A DNA stretch of 64,000 nt. Source: Lumbricus rubellus. Lineage: Eukaryota; Annelida; Clitellata; Crassiclitellata; Lumbricidae. This document shows positions 24,701-34,343 of the stretch, one piece after another (the stretch's first letter is position 1; each line of letters opens with the position of its first letter). Below the pieces are notes generated by a model. It was given only the letters and a program-made list of their open reading frames with translations. It searched no databases and had not been told where the DNA came from. The stretch spans positions 19,298,191-19,362,190 of the forward strand of contig OX243825.1 of assembly GCA_945859605.1 (NCBI GenBank). Direction: 5' to 3'. A program made the translations under genes and the position numbers.

Positions 24701-26161
24701 TTTGTGCAAAAAAGACTAGCGGGTATACTTTTTCGGATAGTCACTGCATAAAAATATCTTACCAAAAGAAAAATATTTTTCGACCTACCTACCCAATTTT
24801 GTTACCTCTGTTACCAGAAACACAACATTTTTTAGGCCTAATAAATCACCACGAAACAATTCACGAGCACCAACCCTGAGCAAGCAGCGTGAAGTCGAGA
24901 AACCTTCCGATGTGGTAAAGCTCCATCGCCTCGTCGGTCGCCGTCAAGTGTCCGCGGCCGGACACCATCGCCTGCACCTCGCTGAGCGTTCCCAGGCTCA
25001 CGCTGCTGCGCAAAATGCACGATAAATCCACGGTGTCCAGGTAGACGGCGCCGAGCAACACCTGTGCATACCTGCGAGGAATGATGGACTCGTCAAGGAC
25101 GATGTGCGTCGGCGAATGCAACGCACGCTCCGTCATCTCCTCACCGGAACGCGCCCGTCGCAGGACGAGATTCCGGAAGAAAGTCGACCTCGCCGCCAGA
25201 ATCGCCTTGTGGCATCGTATTTCGTTGCGACACCGGCGCACGACGCCCAAAGTCCCATCATGCCGTGCGGCCAGCGCTCCGTACACGTCGCTGTGTATCG
25301 CGCTCACGTTTCCCTCGACGTGAGCGCAGCTGCTCAGTGACATCCCGCTCGCGAGCGCCGCGTCCGACTCGTTCGAGAAGACGAGCACGGCGTCGTAGTA
25401 CGCGCCGGTGTCCATCAGCGTTCGCAGGTCGTCCTCGAGACTGTTGGGGGCGCCGAACTCCGACGCCAGTTGAGCGAGGAGCTTTTTAAGGCCATGCAGT
25501 TGGTTCTCCTCGAGTCCAAAGTCGCCCGTGTACAGGTACCTTAGTAAGGCAGAAAAGAGGTGAACGTCTACCCCGGGGGTGCGTACGACGACCGGCACCT
25601 GCGCCCCGTACTCGGGGTAATGCGCGAGGAGTTCTCGGAAGAAGGCGCAGCGGATGCAGAGGATGGCGCGGTGCACTGGGAACGTCGTGCCGAGGTACAC
25701 GAGATCGATGTCCGTGCAGTACTTCATCTGGTAGAGCAGGAGAAGATCCTCGACGATGGTCGTAGAACGTGGACGCGACATATTGGCAAGAACCGTCAGC
25801 TCCTTCAGCACGCACATCGCGTCGTATTCATCGATCAACGAGTACAATTCGCGGACCGTCCACGAAGATGTCAGTTCCCGCAGCGCCTTGCTGTAGTCGT
25901 GGCCCGGTCCGTGGTTCTTCGTGCGCAGGAACTTGCGCTTCAGCGAAGCGAACTTGGAAATCTTCGGCTTCTTCTTCTTCGAAACGCAGACGTCGCAGTC
26001 GGCCGACGATGCGAGGATCGCGCGGCGAGACATCCCAGCGGAGGATGGCTGCGCGGCGCTGGATGGAAAACGTTCGGGAACGGAAGCATATGCGCCCATC
26101 GTCGTGTTAGTAGAGTAGAGGCTGCTTCTGCATCATACGACACCGGCCTTATCAACGTCAC
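15553..26161 (-). CDS. BTBD7: BTBD7 orthologue, seven coding exons (about 860 aa)
   Basis: The coding exons are 26099-24875, 23345-23137, 21479-21404, 20251-19944, 19245-19047, 18217-17835 and 15735-15553. All junctions have GT/AG and keep phase. The joined product aligns collinearly with vertebrate BTBD7: an N-terminal MGAYAS myristoylation-like motif (the human start has the same MGAxAS form), a basic patch at 41-62, a first BTB domain at about 128-215 (YCTDIDL, FPVHRAIL, YLYTGDFG), a second BTB at about 233-385, then a BACK region and the conserved REFGLPELAVELLQ block. Vertebrate BTBD7 is a cytoplasmic, membrane-associated scaffold that promotes epithelial cleft formation and E-cadherin turnover. 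The human protein is about 1,130 aa, so the low-complexity C-terminal half is shorter here, or further exons were missed. The introns carry minisatellites, SINEs and LINE ends. Confidence 0.93.
15923..16111 (-). mobile_element. LINE C-terminal fragment in BTBD7 intron
   Basis: On the minus strand it reads DESLFASVLTDPGHVLNDLL followed by a short tail and a stop. The same motif type (LFSAVLTRPGHVLHELLPP) occurs in the insertion at about 39797-40103, so both are 3' ends of one or two related non-LTR elements. It lies in the last BTBD7 intron, in the same orientation as the gene. Confidence 0.6.
16205..16535 (-). mobile_element. 5'-truncated LINE 3' end (GWAGSASE family)
   Basis: This is the longest local copy of the family. 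The minus strand reads LAIKQRRAFLVVGPTVWNDL then PVTLRSL, SLKSFFFGRGWAGSASE and a stop, followed by GGCGCTATATAAATG and a (GAATGAAT)n tail. The 'VVGPTVWNDLP' block marks the C-terminus of CR1/Jockey-like reverse transcriptases. Confidence 0.8.
17405..17690 (-). mobile_element. tRNA-derived SINE, type B
   Basis: Read on the minus strand the 5' part holds a pol III A-box-like sequence (TAGCTACACCGG, near 17675) and a B box (GGTTCAAGCCC, near 17610-17620) at tRNA-like spacing. A unique body follows, ending in a short (ATC)n-like tail near 17405. It differs in body from the SINEs at 23.5 and 33.6 kb. Confidence 0.7.
17693..17795. repeat. 14-bp tandem repeat
   Basis: About seven copies of ATATATGAAAAGA(A/G) in alternating GA/AA versions, 40 bp beyond the donor of the sixth BTBD7 coding exon (17835). 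Confidence 0.9.
17835..18217 (-). CDS. BTBD7: BTBD7 sixth coding exon
   Basis: It continues with VPDREVVHSMKLREAEVIHS and contains SVMHQIQLRVVREFGLPELA then VELLQ, equivalent to the human YEIQIRVLREFGLADAAAELLQ block. The rest is less conserved and rich in Arg, Pro, Gln and His. Acceptor TGTTTAG, donor GTAAGG. Confidence 0.9.
18808..18937. repeat. Inverted-repeat element with ACACCGTGGTGT palindromes
   Basis: The left arm (GGTGCCATTATTACACCGTG) and right arm (inverted: GGTGCTCATATTACACCGTG) are about 25 bp and imperfectly complementary. Each contains a perfect 12-bp palindrome. The span is about 130 bp in a BTBD7 intron. It could be a small TIR element; I see no clear target-site duplication. 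Confidence 0.6.
19047..19245 (-). CDS. BTBD7: BTBD7 fifth coding exon
   Basis: It reads VIMKEVLSKGSDSSIVPLRL and then VHTCAKPDALYMLPDRLY, ending with a Pro-rich segment and ATMP. Human BTBD7 has LRMVRMSNVPDTLYMV at this place. Acceptor TTGTAG, donor GTAATT. The upstream intron contains an array of 27-bp repeats ending about 10 bp from the acceptor region. Confidence 0.85.
19258..19455. repeat. 27-bp tandem repeat, about seven copies
   Basis: The unit is GCAAGTATTCTGCATATGAA plus TATTCAT. Each unit contains the palindromic ATGAATATTCAT. Because 27 is divisible by three, both strands stay open through the array; this is not coding. It sits in BTBD7 intron sequence right next to the exon at 19245. 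Confidence 0.9.
19944..20251 (-). CDS. BTBD7: BTBD7 fourth coding exon
   Basis: After completing the Glu codon it reads PNLLSHTAHSISRKGVRKRD through ELREILADILPHMR to VKPRLFLPFYREAK. These blocks are highly conserved in BTBD7. Acceptor GACACAG, donor GTAATT. About 15 bp upstream of the acceptor lies a (GCTT)n tract followed by AT-rich sequence that resembles a retrotransposon 3' tail. Confidence 0.92.
21404..21479 (-). CDS. BTBD7: BTBD7 third coding exon (25 codons)
   Basis: A short exon reading ASELDVLLAVIKWGEYQLV then KRIEER plus one base of the next Glu codon. It is flanked by TTTTTTAG and GTATTC. It matches the human ASEQDILKYLIKWGEHQL segment at the same place in the protein and was found only by following the phase and the homology. 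Confidence 0.9.
22010..22180 (+). mobile_element. Possible degraded tRNA-like SINE
   Basis: GATTGGGTAGAGTGCTCAAC followed by a stem-loop-like CCCATAACGTGGGG resembles a tRNA D-arm and anticodon region, but the B box is degenerate (GTACGGGAATTCCC). Lies in a BTBD7 intron. Confidence 0.35.
22440..22690. repeat. Degenerate tandem repeat
   Basis: Four or so diverged units of roughly 60 bp with the recurring phrases CATAACA(T)TTCAACAAAACAG and TCACCTT(C/A)(C/A). Old, diverged array within a BTBD7 intron. Confidence 0.6.
22765..22920 (-). mobile_element. 5'-truncated copy of the 2.7-6.8 kb LINE
   Basis: In reverse orientation this repeats the 3' untranslated region of the large element: the matching phrases are GGGTCACCC, CATCCCGCTGGGAAGGGT, GCATGCATTGGCTACAAAGG and the (TTGA)n-type tail, here (CAAT)n. 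Only about 150 bp is retained. Confidence 0.85.
22966..23118. repeat. 19-bp minisatellite beside a BTBD7 donor
   Basis: Eight nearly identical copies of GTTGATAGAAAACAATGCA. The array ends about 20 bp from the splice donor of the second BTBD7 coding exon, close enough to affect splicing if its length varies. Confidence 0.92.
23137..23345 (-). CDS. BTBD7: BTBD7 second coding exon
   Basis: It completes the Gly codon and reads CEDIIVDSITIDNLINILQW, then SSEPYGSDWVHRQTLHFL through to ELSKEYLIETISSDYLQ. The human counterpart has the same order of motifs (start of the BACK-like region). Acceptor TTAG at 23347-23346, donor GTTGGC at 23136. A 19-bp minisatellite starts only about 20 bp into the following intron. 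Confidence 0.92.
23492..23702 (-). mobile_element. tRNA-derived SINE, type A
   Basis: On the minus strand the 5' head carries an A-box-like TGGTGTGGTGG and a B-box-like GGTTCGAAGTTCGAATCC. Then follows a body shared with the copy at 33.5 kb (TGCTCAGCGCTTCGGTGTG), and a 3' tail GAGTAGAG...CTTGAAGGGGCGCTATAAC that matches the LINE family tail. A partial second copy of the body lies at about 23727-23768. Confidence 0.85.
24215..24335 (-). mobile_element. LINE 3'-end fragment (GxxVGSASE family)
   Basis: The minus strand reads LSHLKTVLFGRA, then a stop replacing the usual Trp, then VGSASE and the terminal stop. GAGGCGCTATATAAATGC and a (GAAT)n tail follow. It lies in the first BTBD7 coding intron. 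Confidence 0.8.
24423..24838. mobile_element. PIF/Harbinger-like MITE, copy 1 (416 bp)
   Basis: The ends are long inverted repeats: GGCCTATAAAAAATGTTGTG continuing TTTCCGGTAAC, and the mirror GTTACCAGAAACACAACATT. They are flanked by TAA at 24420-24422 and 24839-24841. The 3-bp TWA duplication and GGC start fit PIF/Harbinger transposition. No coding capacity. The right end lies 34 bp from the donor of the first BTBD7 coding exon. Confidence 0.85.
24875..26161 (-). CDS. BTBD7: BTBD7 first coding exon (coding 26099-24875)
   Basis: This 408-codon exon carries the N-terminus and both BTB domains. The start ATG at 26099 is supported by the MGAYAS motif and by a good splice acceptor 62 bp upstream (26162-26163, after a T-rich tract ending TTTAACTTCAG), so the transcript has at least one upstream non-coding exon. 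The exon ends LLAQ plus the first base of a Gly codon, with a weak donor GTTGGT. It is much more GC-rich than the flanks, which makes its antisense frames long and misleading. Confidence 0.93.
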
Positions 26162-26244
26162 CTGAAGTTAAATGACAGACAAAAACAACGTGAAAACTCG
26201 TGCAACTGGATAAAGTTAATGTGCTAAACTAAATGTCTTGTAAC

Positions 26245-26435
26245 AATGCATATATGTTCATTGGTCCCTCCCTATGGAATGGGCTTCCCCCATCAGTTCG
26301 CTCTGCCATCCTCTCTGGCAATGTATCCTCGTCTTTCTCTCGTCTAAAAACTTGCCAAGTTTTTCTTCAGAGTTGAACGCACTCGGAGCGCTTCTGAAAG
26401 GCTCTTGCTGCAAGAAGCGCCTTATAAATGGTCAG
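26245..26435 (+). mobile_element. 5'-truncated LINE 3' end, second family
   Basis: The plus strand reads FIGPSLWNGLPPSVRSAILS then SSSFSRLKT, the usual 'WNxLPxxxR...FxxxLKT' end of a CR1-like reverse transcriptase. The 3' tail has AGCGCTTCTGAAAGG, CGCCTTATAAATGG and (GATAA)n. Confidence 0.75.
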
Positions 26436-27056
26436 ATAAGATAAGATGAGATGTTGGTCTTATAGAGCACACACACACATAGTAAAAATGATTGCTACTG
26501 CAGTTATATCGCACCACTTCAAATGAACCTATTCAGAGGTGCTCCCAACTATGACACAAAACACACTACCAAGTAGAGTGGTGCACAATCAATGGTAAAA
26601 TGCAAGTGCAGATAAGCTTATGTTGCAGCTTGCATGGCAGTGTGTCGCACAGTGAAGTCCAACCATGGTAGAGAAGTGCTAAAGAAGTTTCTCAGATCAA
26701 TTAGATCATATGAAAATAAGCAAAAAAAGGCTCAACATAAGTTCTCTACTGTTTGGTGCACATGACTGGAATGAACGCAGTGAGAACCCATCTGAACCAC
26801 AGATCTATACACACAGATCTACTGGTATATGCACTGATCCTTAGGCCTAAAAAAATGTTGTGTTTCCGGTAACAGAGCTAAAAAATTGGGTAGGTAGGTC
26901 GGAAAATATTTTTATTTTGGTAAAATATTTTTATGCAGTGACTATCCGAAAAAGTAGACCCCACTAGTCTTTTTTGCACGCTGAAACAAAGTACGTGTTA
27001 TGAGCAAGTATAAAGTGCCTATTTCCAGACTGTCTGCACCTAAAACTGCTCTAGAA

Positions 27057-28179
27057 CAGGGGTTCTCAAACTTTATTTTTATTGTACCCCCAAGTAAAAA
27101 AATCGAATGGTGGCGTACCCCCAGCAAAGTCAGATCAGAAACAAAATGCCATTGATAGTCACCATTGCAGTGACAACTACAAAGTACTTTTAATCATTGT
27201 ATGGTGTTGCCTATCAGAGTCGTATAGCCTACATACAGGAGGCCCTTACAGGAAGCAAAATTGAAAATATGCAAAGTTTTAATCATGCAAATGATGCAAT
27301 CATATCAACAAAAAGGGGAAATTGGTCTATAATTTTTGTAGGAAAGAGTTAACCTATAGCGTTATATTGCTGCGTGCTTGCAATGTTTTGACTATAGCAC
27401 AGATTTTAAAAAAATTACCTGGTTTAATATTTGTCAATTTCAAAATCAAATTTAGCCCATATTTATTTTTGATAGCAAGAATATACAGCTGAAAAACTAG
27501 TTTCAAACAGATATATAATTATATGACATGCTGAAAGGAATCACAAATTTTAAAGCTCACCAGAAATTAAACCTTATAGAACAATTCAGATATCCTTATT
27601 GAGCTTTAGATATTAGCCTGCGCTCATTGCATGCGCTGAGAATTTTCGGCTTTGGTTCTTTCAACCAATTATACATTATTTTGTTTCAAATTTATAGTCT
27701 TCTTCTTTCTTTCTCCTCCGTCAGGTATTCACCGACGATGAGGCTCTAACAAAACTTCTCCATTTCGGCCGGTCTCTTGCGAGTTCTATTGCCTTTCCCA
27801 GCTCCATTCCTCTGTCTTCTATGTCCTCCAGTACGTTGTCTATCCATTTCTTCTTCGGTCGTCCTCTGCTCCTCGTTCCCTCCACTTCTCCGTGCAGCGC
27901 TTTTGCCGGCATTTATAGTGACAGGCCTAAACATAAACATTTTGCATGCACTGTAATATAAGCTTAAGCCTAGTATGTGAGTTTAATCACATGTTGTGAA
28001 AGAAAGAAATGACGATGCTGTTACATGGAGCAACGTTAAAATCATTGCTAATCAAAGAAAAATGGACACAAAGTCCATAAACTCAAAGAACAATTTATAT
28101 TTCTGGAATTTTTCGCGTACCCCTTACCGGCGCCTGGCGTACCCCTTGGGGTACGCGTACCACAGTTTGAGAACCCCTG
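27057..28179. mobile_element. hAT-like element nested in the MITE (1123 bp)
   Basis: The perfect inverted ends CAGGGGTTCTCAAACT and AGTTTGAGAACCCCTG are bounded by the perfect 8-bp duplication CTCTAGAA (27049-27056 and 28180-28187). Subterminal regions repeat GTACCCC motifs (GGCGTACCCC at both ends). I find no intact transposase; the interior instead contains a LINE fragment (27721-27912). Confidence 0.93.
27721..27912 (-). mobile_element. LINE C-terminal fragment inside the hAT element
   Basis: The minus strand reads ALHGEVEGTRSRGRPKKKWI then DNVLEDIEDRGMELGKAIEL and ARDRPKWRSFVRASS, a typical C-terminal end ('GRPKKKWxDNVxED...DRxxWRxxV') of a non-LTR reverse transcriptase, ending at a stop. 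It is open over its whole length, fresher than the related fragment at 7290-7640. Confidence 0.75.
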
Positions 28180-29227
28180 CTCTAGAAACAGTCCTAATAA
28201 TTTCATTTTGTTGACGTCTCTTATGTTATGTCAATACAAATGTAAAAAAAAGTTAACTTTTTTTGCAAAATATTTTTTGGCAACAAATATTTTTTTTATT
28301 AACTTTTTTTACAAAAATATTTGAGTCGCGGCCGTAAAAATGGGTCGGTCGGGTTACCGGAAACACAACAATTTTTTTTACGCCTTAGGCATCAGGATCA
28401 ATCACAACAACTGTGAACACTTCTCACAACAAAACAGTCCTTTGTATCACTCCAATCCTCAGTCCCAGGACATTCTCCTACAGCCTTGCCAAATACAATG
28501 ATCCTCCTCTATTGCTAAGTAATCAGCTCATTGCACTAATATCTAGCAATAATAATACATTTGTCGAAGTACCATGAGAAGTTGTGCACCATCAGAGTTC
28601 AAGCGCTTTCTGACCAAACTTAAAATGAGAAATTAGGGTTAGATGCCAACTGTACTTGTAGTCTTATACCACACTGGATCTACATGTATAATTAAGAGTA
28701 CCGTAAGTATCGTTGAAGTATTCCATCCCATAGCACGCTGGCACAGTGGGATTCCTTTATAATGCTTTACTTAAATAATTATATATCCATTTTGTGCATA
28801 ACTTTCTAAGCCATGCTTTAATAATCAACAGATTTTATTCTTTTAAATATGCACAAAATCTAGGGCAGCAAATGCTTCCTGCTTCAGATGCCTGTGGTCC
28901 GACATCCAACTGATAACAATAGCAATTTAGCAGCATTATAAGCAGCAGCAGCCGTAGCACATGCAGACTGAGTGTGTCTATGCCACTATTTCTAGCACGT
29001 CTAGACTGTCAATGCTTACCACAAGGTTTAGCTATTCATTTAGTTTCTACAGTAACTTATGTAGCACCACTCAAAAAAGATGCACTAGAGCCAAACACAG
29101 TTCAAGAAATCTAGTCACAGCTACCTCACAGTTTCATCCATTTCAACCCTAAACATCATCTATCCTTGCCCTCTGTCTCACCTGACTCTCTGGATCTTTA
29201 CCCCCCCCCCCCAACTTCATTTTAATT

Positions 29228-29308
29228 GAGCGCCTGTGAATAAGCTGGTTCCCGCGACTTAGCTTTTGTGGGCACTGTAGAAGTTCCGAGTATACAATTA
29301 CGATTACT
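29228..29308 (+). repeat. Dispersed 80-bp repeat copy
   Basis: It shares GCGCCTGTGAATAAGCTGGT and CTTTTGTGGGCACTG with copies at about 530-607 and (inverted) 44165-44240. Probably the tail of a SINE or LINE; the source element is not in the window. Confidence 0.7.
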
Positions 29309-29454
29309 TGCAATGAGGCTGCCAACTGGTTCTCGCCAGCAGAATTCCCCATAATGCTTGATACTTAACCAAACAATACTTTTTTCTAAGAACCCAAACG
29401 TCCAATAAATTACTAGTCTGAAGAGGACCAATGATCAAGTGTGTCCAGCACGTT

Positions 29455-29545
29455 TCACACACACGCACACCCACACAGACGCACGCACACACAGATGCGC
29501 ACACACACACACAGACGCACACACACACGCACACAAATGCACACA
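29455..29545. repeat. (AC)n-rich tract
   Basis: An impure CACACA/GACGCACAC tract that leaves several frames open on both strands; not coding. Confidence 0.9.
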
Positions 29546-29954
29546 CCAATAAAGTCTTGCACTAAACTGACCCTGTGTAGTGCAAACAGTTTTCCTCTTC
29601 ACAATTATTGTTCCATCCAAGTGTGCATATAGGTCTGTCTATATGTATAATGCATTAAAGAAGGGACTTCTTTATTCATAGATCCTCAGAACTCAGGTAT
29701 TGTTTGCTCAATCAATCACTTCACGAGCAGCCCAGGTATGAGCATAAATCTTCAAACGAACAAATAACCATGTCCAGCACTACAAAGAAGACACTTAAGA
29801 AGCTAAATGAAAGACAAAATCTTAAAGTCCGGCTTTTGTGCACTATCAAAAGGCTCAGGACTTATGAAAGGTGTCACCCCTCTGTAGCATACAGAAGACC
29901 GTATTCACGCCATGTCTATACAAATAAAAACTCCGATTCAGTGTCCATGCTGTA

Positions 29955-30012
29955 GTCAGGAGCGCTCTTGAGTAGAAATCTTGAAGGGGTGCTACTATAA
30001 CAAGTGCACATA
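29955..30012 (+). mobile_element. SINE type A tail fragment
   Basis: AGGAGCGCTCTTGAGTAG, then CTTGAAGGGGTGCTA and ATAACAAGTGCACATACA, corresponds to the 3' tail of the type A SINE. The tRNA head is absent. Confidence 0.65.
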
Positions 30013-31087
30013 CACATAATAGTACCTCGTCTTCTAGAGAACAGTTTCAGCTAACCATGTATACACTTCCAAAATCTTCAATTTCAACAACATGCACATA
30101 AGATGTACAAGTTTTTGGTTACAGCAAGATTGAGACAACAAAAAAGTTGCCAGATGTGGCTTGACGGCAAGGTCAGCATCCAGTGACTGACGAGTGATAA
30201 ATTAAGGTTGGTCTTGAAAGATGCTGATGACTCTGGAGGCAGCAAGGTCCTCAAAGACTTTGTCTCTCTTCAGTTAAACAAAGCGCCTTTACTTCAGTAC
30301 CAGTGGTCATACATAAAAAATAGTCACCTTGATTGGCTGTATTAAACCCTAGTCTTTCATCAACCAATTCCTATTTAATACTCAAGAGAATAAGCAGCAC
30401 ATATACTTAGGGTCAACTTCAGTGGGATCTGTTCCAACAAAACTAGAGTAACAGAAAAGCATATCTGTATAGAAATATCAAAGGATGAGAGTCACGAGAC
30501 ATAAGTAGAAACATTCATTTTGTCTGGGGGTGGGCAGGGGTTATATTCTCCTGGGGGCTGAGATAATTGTCCTAGACCCATTGCATATATAAATACATAA
30601 ATATAATATATGCATAAATAAATAAACACAAATACACATTGTATATTTAAAAGGAATGTGACTCATAGTCGTCAGTGATCAAAGGCAATAGTGTCCAATT
30701 AAAAGATGACAGAGTAAATGGTCCTTTCATCTTAACAGACCCACAGGATGATTCAGATGATTCAGTACAGCATTGTTTACGGGGGGGGGGGGGGGGAGGA
30801 TATCACAAGTCATCTGTATTTATCCCCAGAAAGCAAAGTTATATACCTTACAATGAATCCAAACAACAATCTCCAAAATCACATGAACTGGTTGACCTCT
30901 GATTGAATAACTGACTGTGGGCAATCTGCTAATTAATTATCTGGCAATAAAGCTAATCTAAACACAATAGCTTAGACAATGTACACCCACAATCGTCTGT
31001 ATTAACTTTCTGGTCCAACAGTACATTAATAATTACCCAATCCATTAATAACTACCCTAAGCATAATAGACCAGTGCTGTTAAACCT

Positions 31088-31612
31088 GCCGCAACCTCCC
31101 ATGTACGTCTCTTACAATCTAATCCCCCCCCCCCGATATGTTTCTCATGATGTATCTATCACTGCCTGATTTCAAGTGGCCCAACTGTGCTCATCAAACC
31201 TTTATGTTAAATTGAAGTAAATTCTAAGCCACAGGCCTACTTGCATGGCCAATCCTTCCTAACTTGGCTTTAATATTATTTTAAGTTATATGAAGAAAAA
31301 GATCCAGATCTTAAGATGATTCATTTATGATTATTCCATAGTAAATATTATGACAGTTAATAATTTTAAATTAATTTTATTCGTTGCTTCTGAGTTTACA
31401 AGTGCAGCCCTGTCTTCAAGAAAAAGTTTTTCTGTGGCCACGTTGTAGAAAAAGTTGGACAGCCCTGCAATGGATGCCTAAAAAGCTAGAATGTTCAGGC
31501 CATGAAAAAAATTGTGGGGTCTGGTTTATGAACATTCTCTGCCACAACTTCCCATGTACCTCTCTTACTATCTAAACCCCAATATGTTTCTCATGATGTA
31601 TTTGCATCACAA
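31088..31612. repeat. Diverged duplication flanking 31.1-31.6 kb
   Basis: About 70 bp at 31088-31160 (CCTCCCATGTACGTCTCTTAC ... ATATGTTTCTCATGATGTAT) recurs at 31548-31605 with a few changes. A C10 run interrupts the first copy. Old local duplication. Confidence 0.7.
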
Positions 31613-31793
31613 AGAGTAACCCTATCGACTGGTCCATTAATAATAATATGCCAACACCTTCAATATCACAGCAGCATATAATATGTACCAATGGGCCCAC
31701 AGCCAGATGAGGACACTCCAGGAATAAAATATCCAATTAATGTAAGTGAGCCGTCATGACATGCCTTGAGAGTGGCCTACTTCTAGCATATAT

Positions 31794-31796
<3 letters not shown>

Positions 31797-31858
<62 letters not shown>
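31797..31858. repeat. (CA)n microsatellite
   Basis: About 31 uninterrupted CA dinucleotides, likely to vary in length between individuals. Confidence 0.97.
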
Positions 31859-31861
<3 letters not shown>

Positions 31862-33250
31862 ACATATATCCATCACTCCAAGCTCTGCAGCCACACTTAG
31901 AGCTCTGCCGTCAGATATTTTGACAAGTCATGTCATCGCTTCCTCCATCGCACACCCGCCAGCATCTCCTCAGTATACCAACCTATCAATAGCTGTGTAG
32001 ACTCCAGATGCCATCTTCGGACAGCACCAGTACCACCACCACCACCAGTACCACCACCACCACCACAGCCCTACACCCATCAACTGCCAGTAGTCACTCT
32101 TCTACTTCCCAGGAAGGAAGAACCATTAAACGGCCACTGCTTAATAAATTTTACTCCCATGCGATATCACCACCATCGTCCAATCCAATGTCGCCACTGC
32201 CTTGACATCAGTGGCTCAGCTCCAATCAGATTACACAAACCAACGTCCACAGCCACCGCACTGATTCCACAGCTTTGCCTTCAGCAAAAATTACATCGAT
32301 CGTCGACTGGTTAACCGCAAAAAACCAAGAATTTCCTCGCCACACAAGAGAATTACTTATTAATGTTCGACTTGGTCGATGTGCCTGACTTCCTTTCTTC
32401 CTCGAAAGCCTGAACCATCAGGATTCATCTGTTGAGAGAGATACTAATGCAGACGGACAGACCGCGCGTTTAATTGACCACAAAACAACAGTCGCTGCTG
32501 ACTTTAGTAGCTCTTTTAGTGGCTTTCTCTTGCGCCTGGCAATGAACACGGAACAAGAAGTCGTTTGTACAAATGACGGGAGACAGGAAGTACGAAACGA
32601 GCAGCATAAAGGTCATCATAAAAGTCTTAAATGGCAGCAACAAAGTGAAATATACATTGTAATCAAATCCTGGAGTTGCAGCGTCAATGCATTCGCAAAT
32701 TTAAAAAAATGAACAGTTGGCACTTGATAAAATCTCGCAAACGTAAAATGTAAACATGTTTATCCGCAGCCGATGTACGACTACGGTCACATGTTAAATT
32801 TTCTCAGCCAGTCAGAATTAACTCAATCAGTTGTTCATTTATGGTCAGGCAAACATTAACATGTCTGCTAAAAGCCACCGTAAATTTCTGCAGTCAAATG
32901 CTAAAAGATTAAACTTCCTGCAGCAGCCATCAACAACCACATCCTATTATCATAACACAAGGACTGCAATCCTTGGAAAACATCAACAACATCAACAACA
33001 AAAACAACTAGCTTGCTATAGCTCGCTCTTTAGATAAACATGATGTAAAGCAGAATGTCCGCTCAAAGCACAACTGACAGATTGGCCTACAGTAGTAAGC
33101 AGTAGCAGAGTAAATAGACCATCAGAGCCTGGTTGACTGTGCAGTACAGTTCTGTCTTTCTGAAGGCCGGGCAAAAGGCAAACTAGGAACAAATCAAACA
33201 GATCAGAAACAATAAATCACAAGTCAGATGTTCAAGGAACACAAACCACA

Positions 33251-33352
33251 AAGTATACTAAGTAACAAGTCTTGAGGGGGAGATACAGGTACAGTGGGTA
33301 CACCAAGTAACAGGTCTTGAGGGGGAGCTACAGTTACACCACCAAGTAACAC
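33251..33352. repeat. 52-bp direct duplication
   Basis: Two copies of CTAAGTAACAAGTCTTGAGG / CCAAGTAACAGGTCTTGAGG followed by GGGAG(A/C)TACAG. Confidence 0.8.
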
Positions 33353-33550
33353 ATCAAGACTCCTCACCTTGAAGTTGATCACCAGTCAGCTGAAAGATAA
33401 GTGACGCTGAAAAGCATAAGAAAACGTCGTTGGCAAAACAAAATGAGACAGTCCAGCTGGCCTTGAAGCACAGCCAGCACATTAAGGAATGAGAAAAAAT
33501 CACTTCTGAGAATGCCCTACTTGTTTATTCCGTATCACACAAGTTTGTTT

Positions 33551-33740
33551 GTATGTGCACTTGTTATAGCGCCCCTTCAAGCTCTCTCTACTCAGAGGCG
33601 CTCCCGAATGCAGAGCGGACACTGCATCGGAGTTTCACACCGAAACGGTGAGCAATTGTGAGTGAAGGTCCTTACGCGGCGTGGTGGATTCGAACCTCGA
33701 ACCTTCCGGCTCCAAGGCAACGACGCCACCACTACACCAC
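33551..33740 (-). mobile_element. tRNA-derived SINE, type A, second copy
   Basis: Closely matches 23492-23702. On the minus strand the head is GTGGTGTAGTGGTGGCGTCG with the B box GGTTCGAGGTTCGAATCC, the body contains TCGGTGTGAAACTCCGATGC, and the tail is GAGTAGAGAGAGCTTGAAGG then GGCGCTATAACAAG. A short (GTTTGTTT)-like end follows. Enough of the pol III promoter is present that this copy looks recent. Confidence 0.88.
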
Positions 33741-34343
33741 AAGTATTTAGTTATTAGCCATCTAAGAACATGTCAACGCTGGCAATCACGCAAAGCAAAG
33801 GCTGAAACTTGCAAATTTTAAGACTGTGCATAAAAAAACGGTGTAAACGAAGACTTGCATTTTGGAACTCGTGTCCCTGAAGAGAGCCAAATACATTTAA
33901 AAACGCATTTAAAAATGCATCGCAGGACTCTGCCCCAGGGCTCAATGTCAATCACACTCTTACGGAGAAAAACATCCGCAATTGCTTGGTTCAAAAGATC
34001 GTTCAATCCACTTCAGAGGACGATGTCTGACAAAGACATGTGCAATAAAGAAGCGCATCACTTAGCTTTACAGCTCTGAAAAAGTTTTATTTCAAGTCTC
34101 AATGTTCAGCCAAGAGTCGATCAATTCAACAAACTCTCTACTACTACACAAGACTGTCTGTCAGTGGAATATACCCATATGGTTTACCCCAAGACTTCTA
34201 CAGTACCAATATCATGTAAACAAGAAACAATATATCATCACTCATGACTCTAATGTCTAATATTCTTTCAACAACAGTATCAGTCGTTGACAGAAAGAAC
34301 ACATACAGAGATCAACTATCGGATTACACATGTGGCAAACAAT

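Larger units (their letters stand above)
26844..28384. mobile_element. PIF/Harbinger-like MITE, copy 2, split by a hAT insertion
   Basis: The outer ends are GGCCTAAAAAAATGTTGTGT and, mirrored, ACACAACAATTTTTTTTACG, flanked by TTA at 26841-26843 and 28385-28387. The element is interrupted at 27057-28179; without the insert it would be about 410 bp, like copies 1 and 3. Its orientation is opposite to copy 1. Confidence 0.88.

Noticed and set aside
25486..26165. Open frames opposite and overlapping the first BTBD7 coding exon
   Set aside because: Shadow frames of the GC-rich exon. The BTB-domain frame is the one with homology and splice continuity.
33551..33740. True tRNA gene
   Set aside because: A and B boxes are present, but no cloverleaf acceptor stem closes and the same body recurs at 23.5 kb; it is a tRNA-derived SINE.
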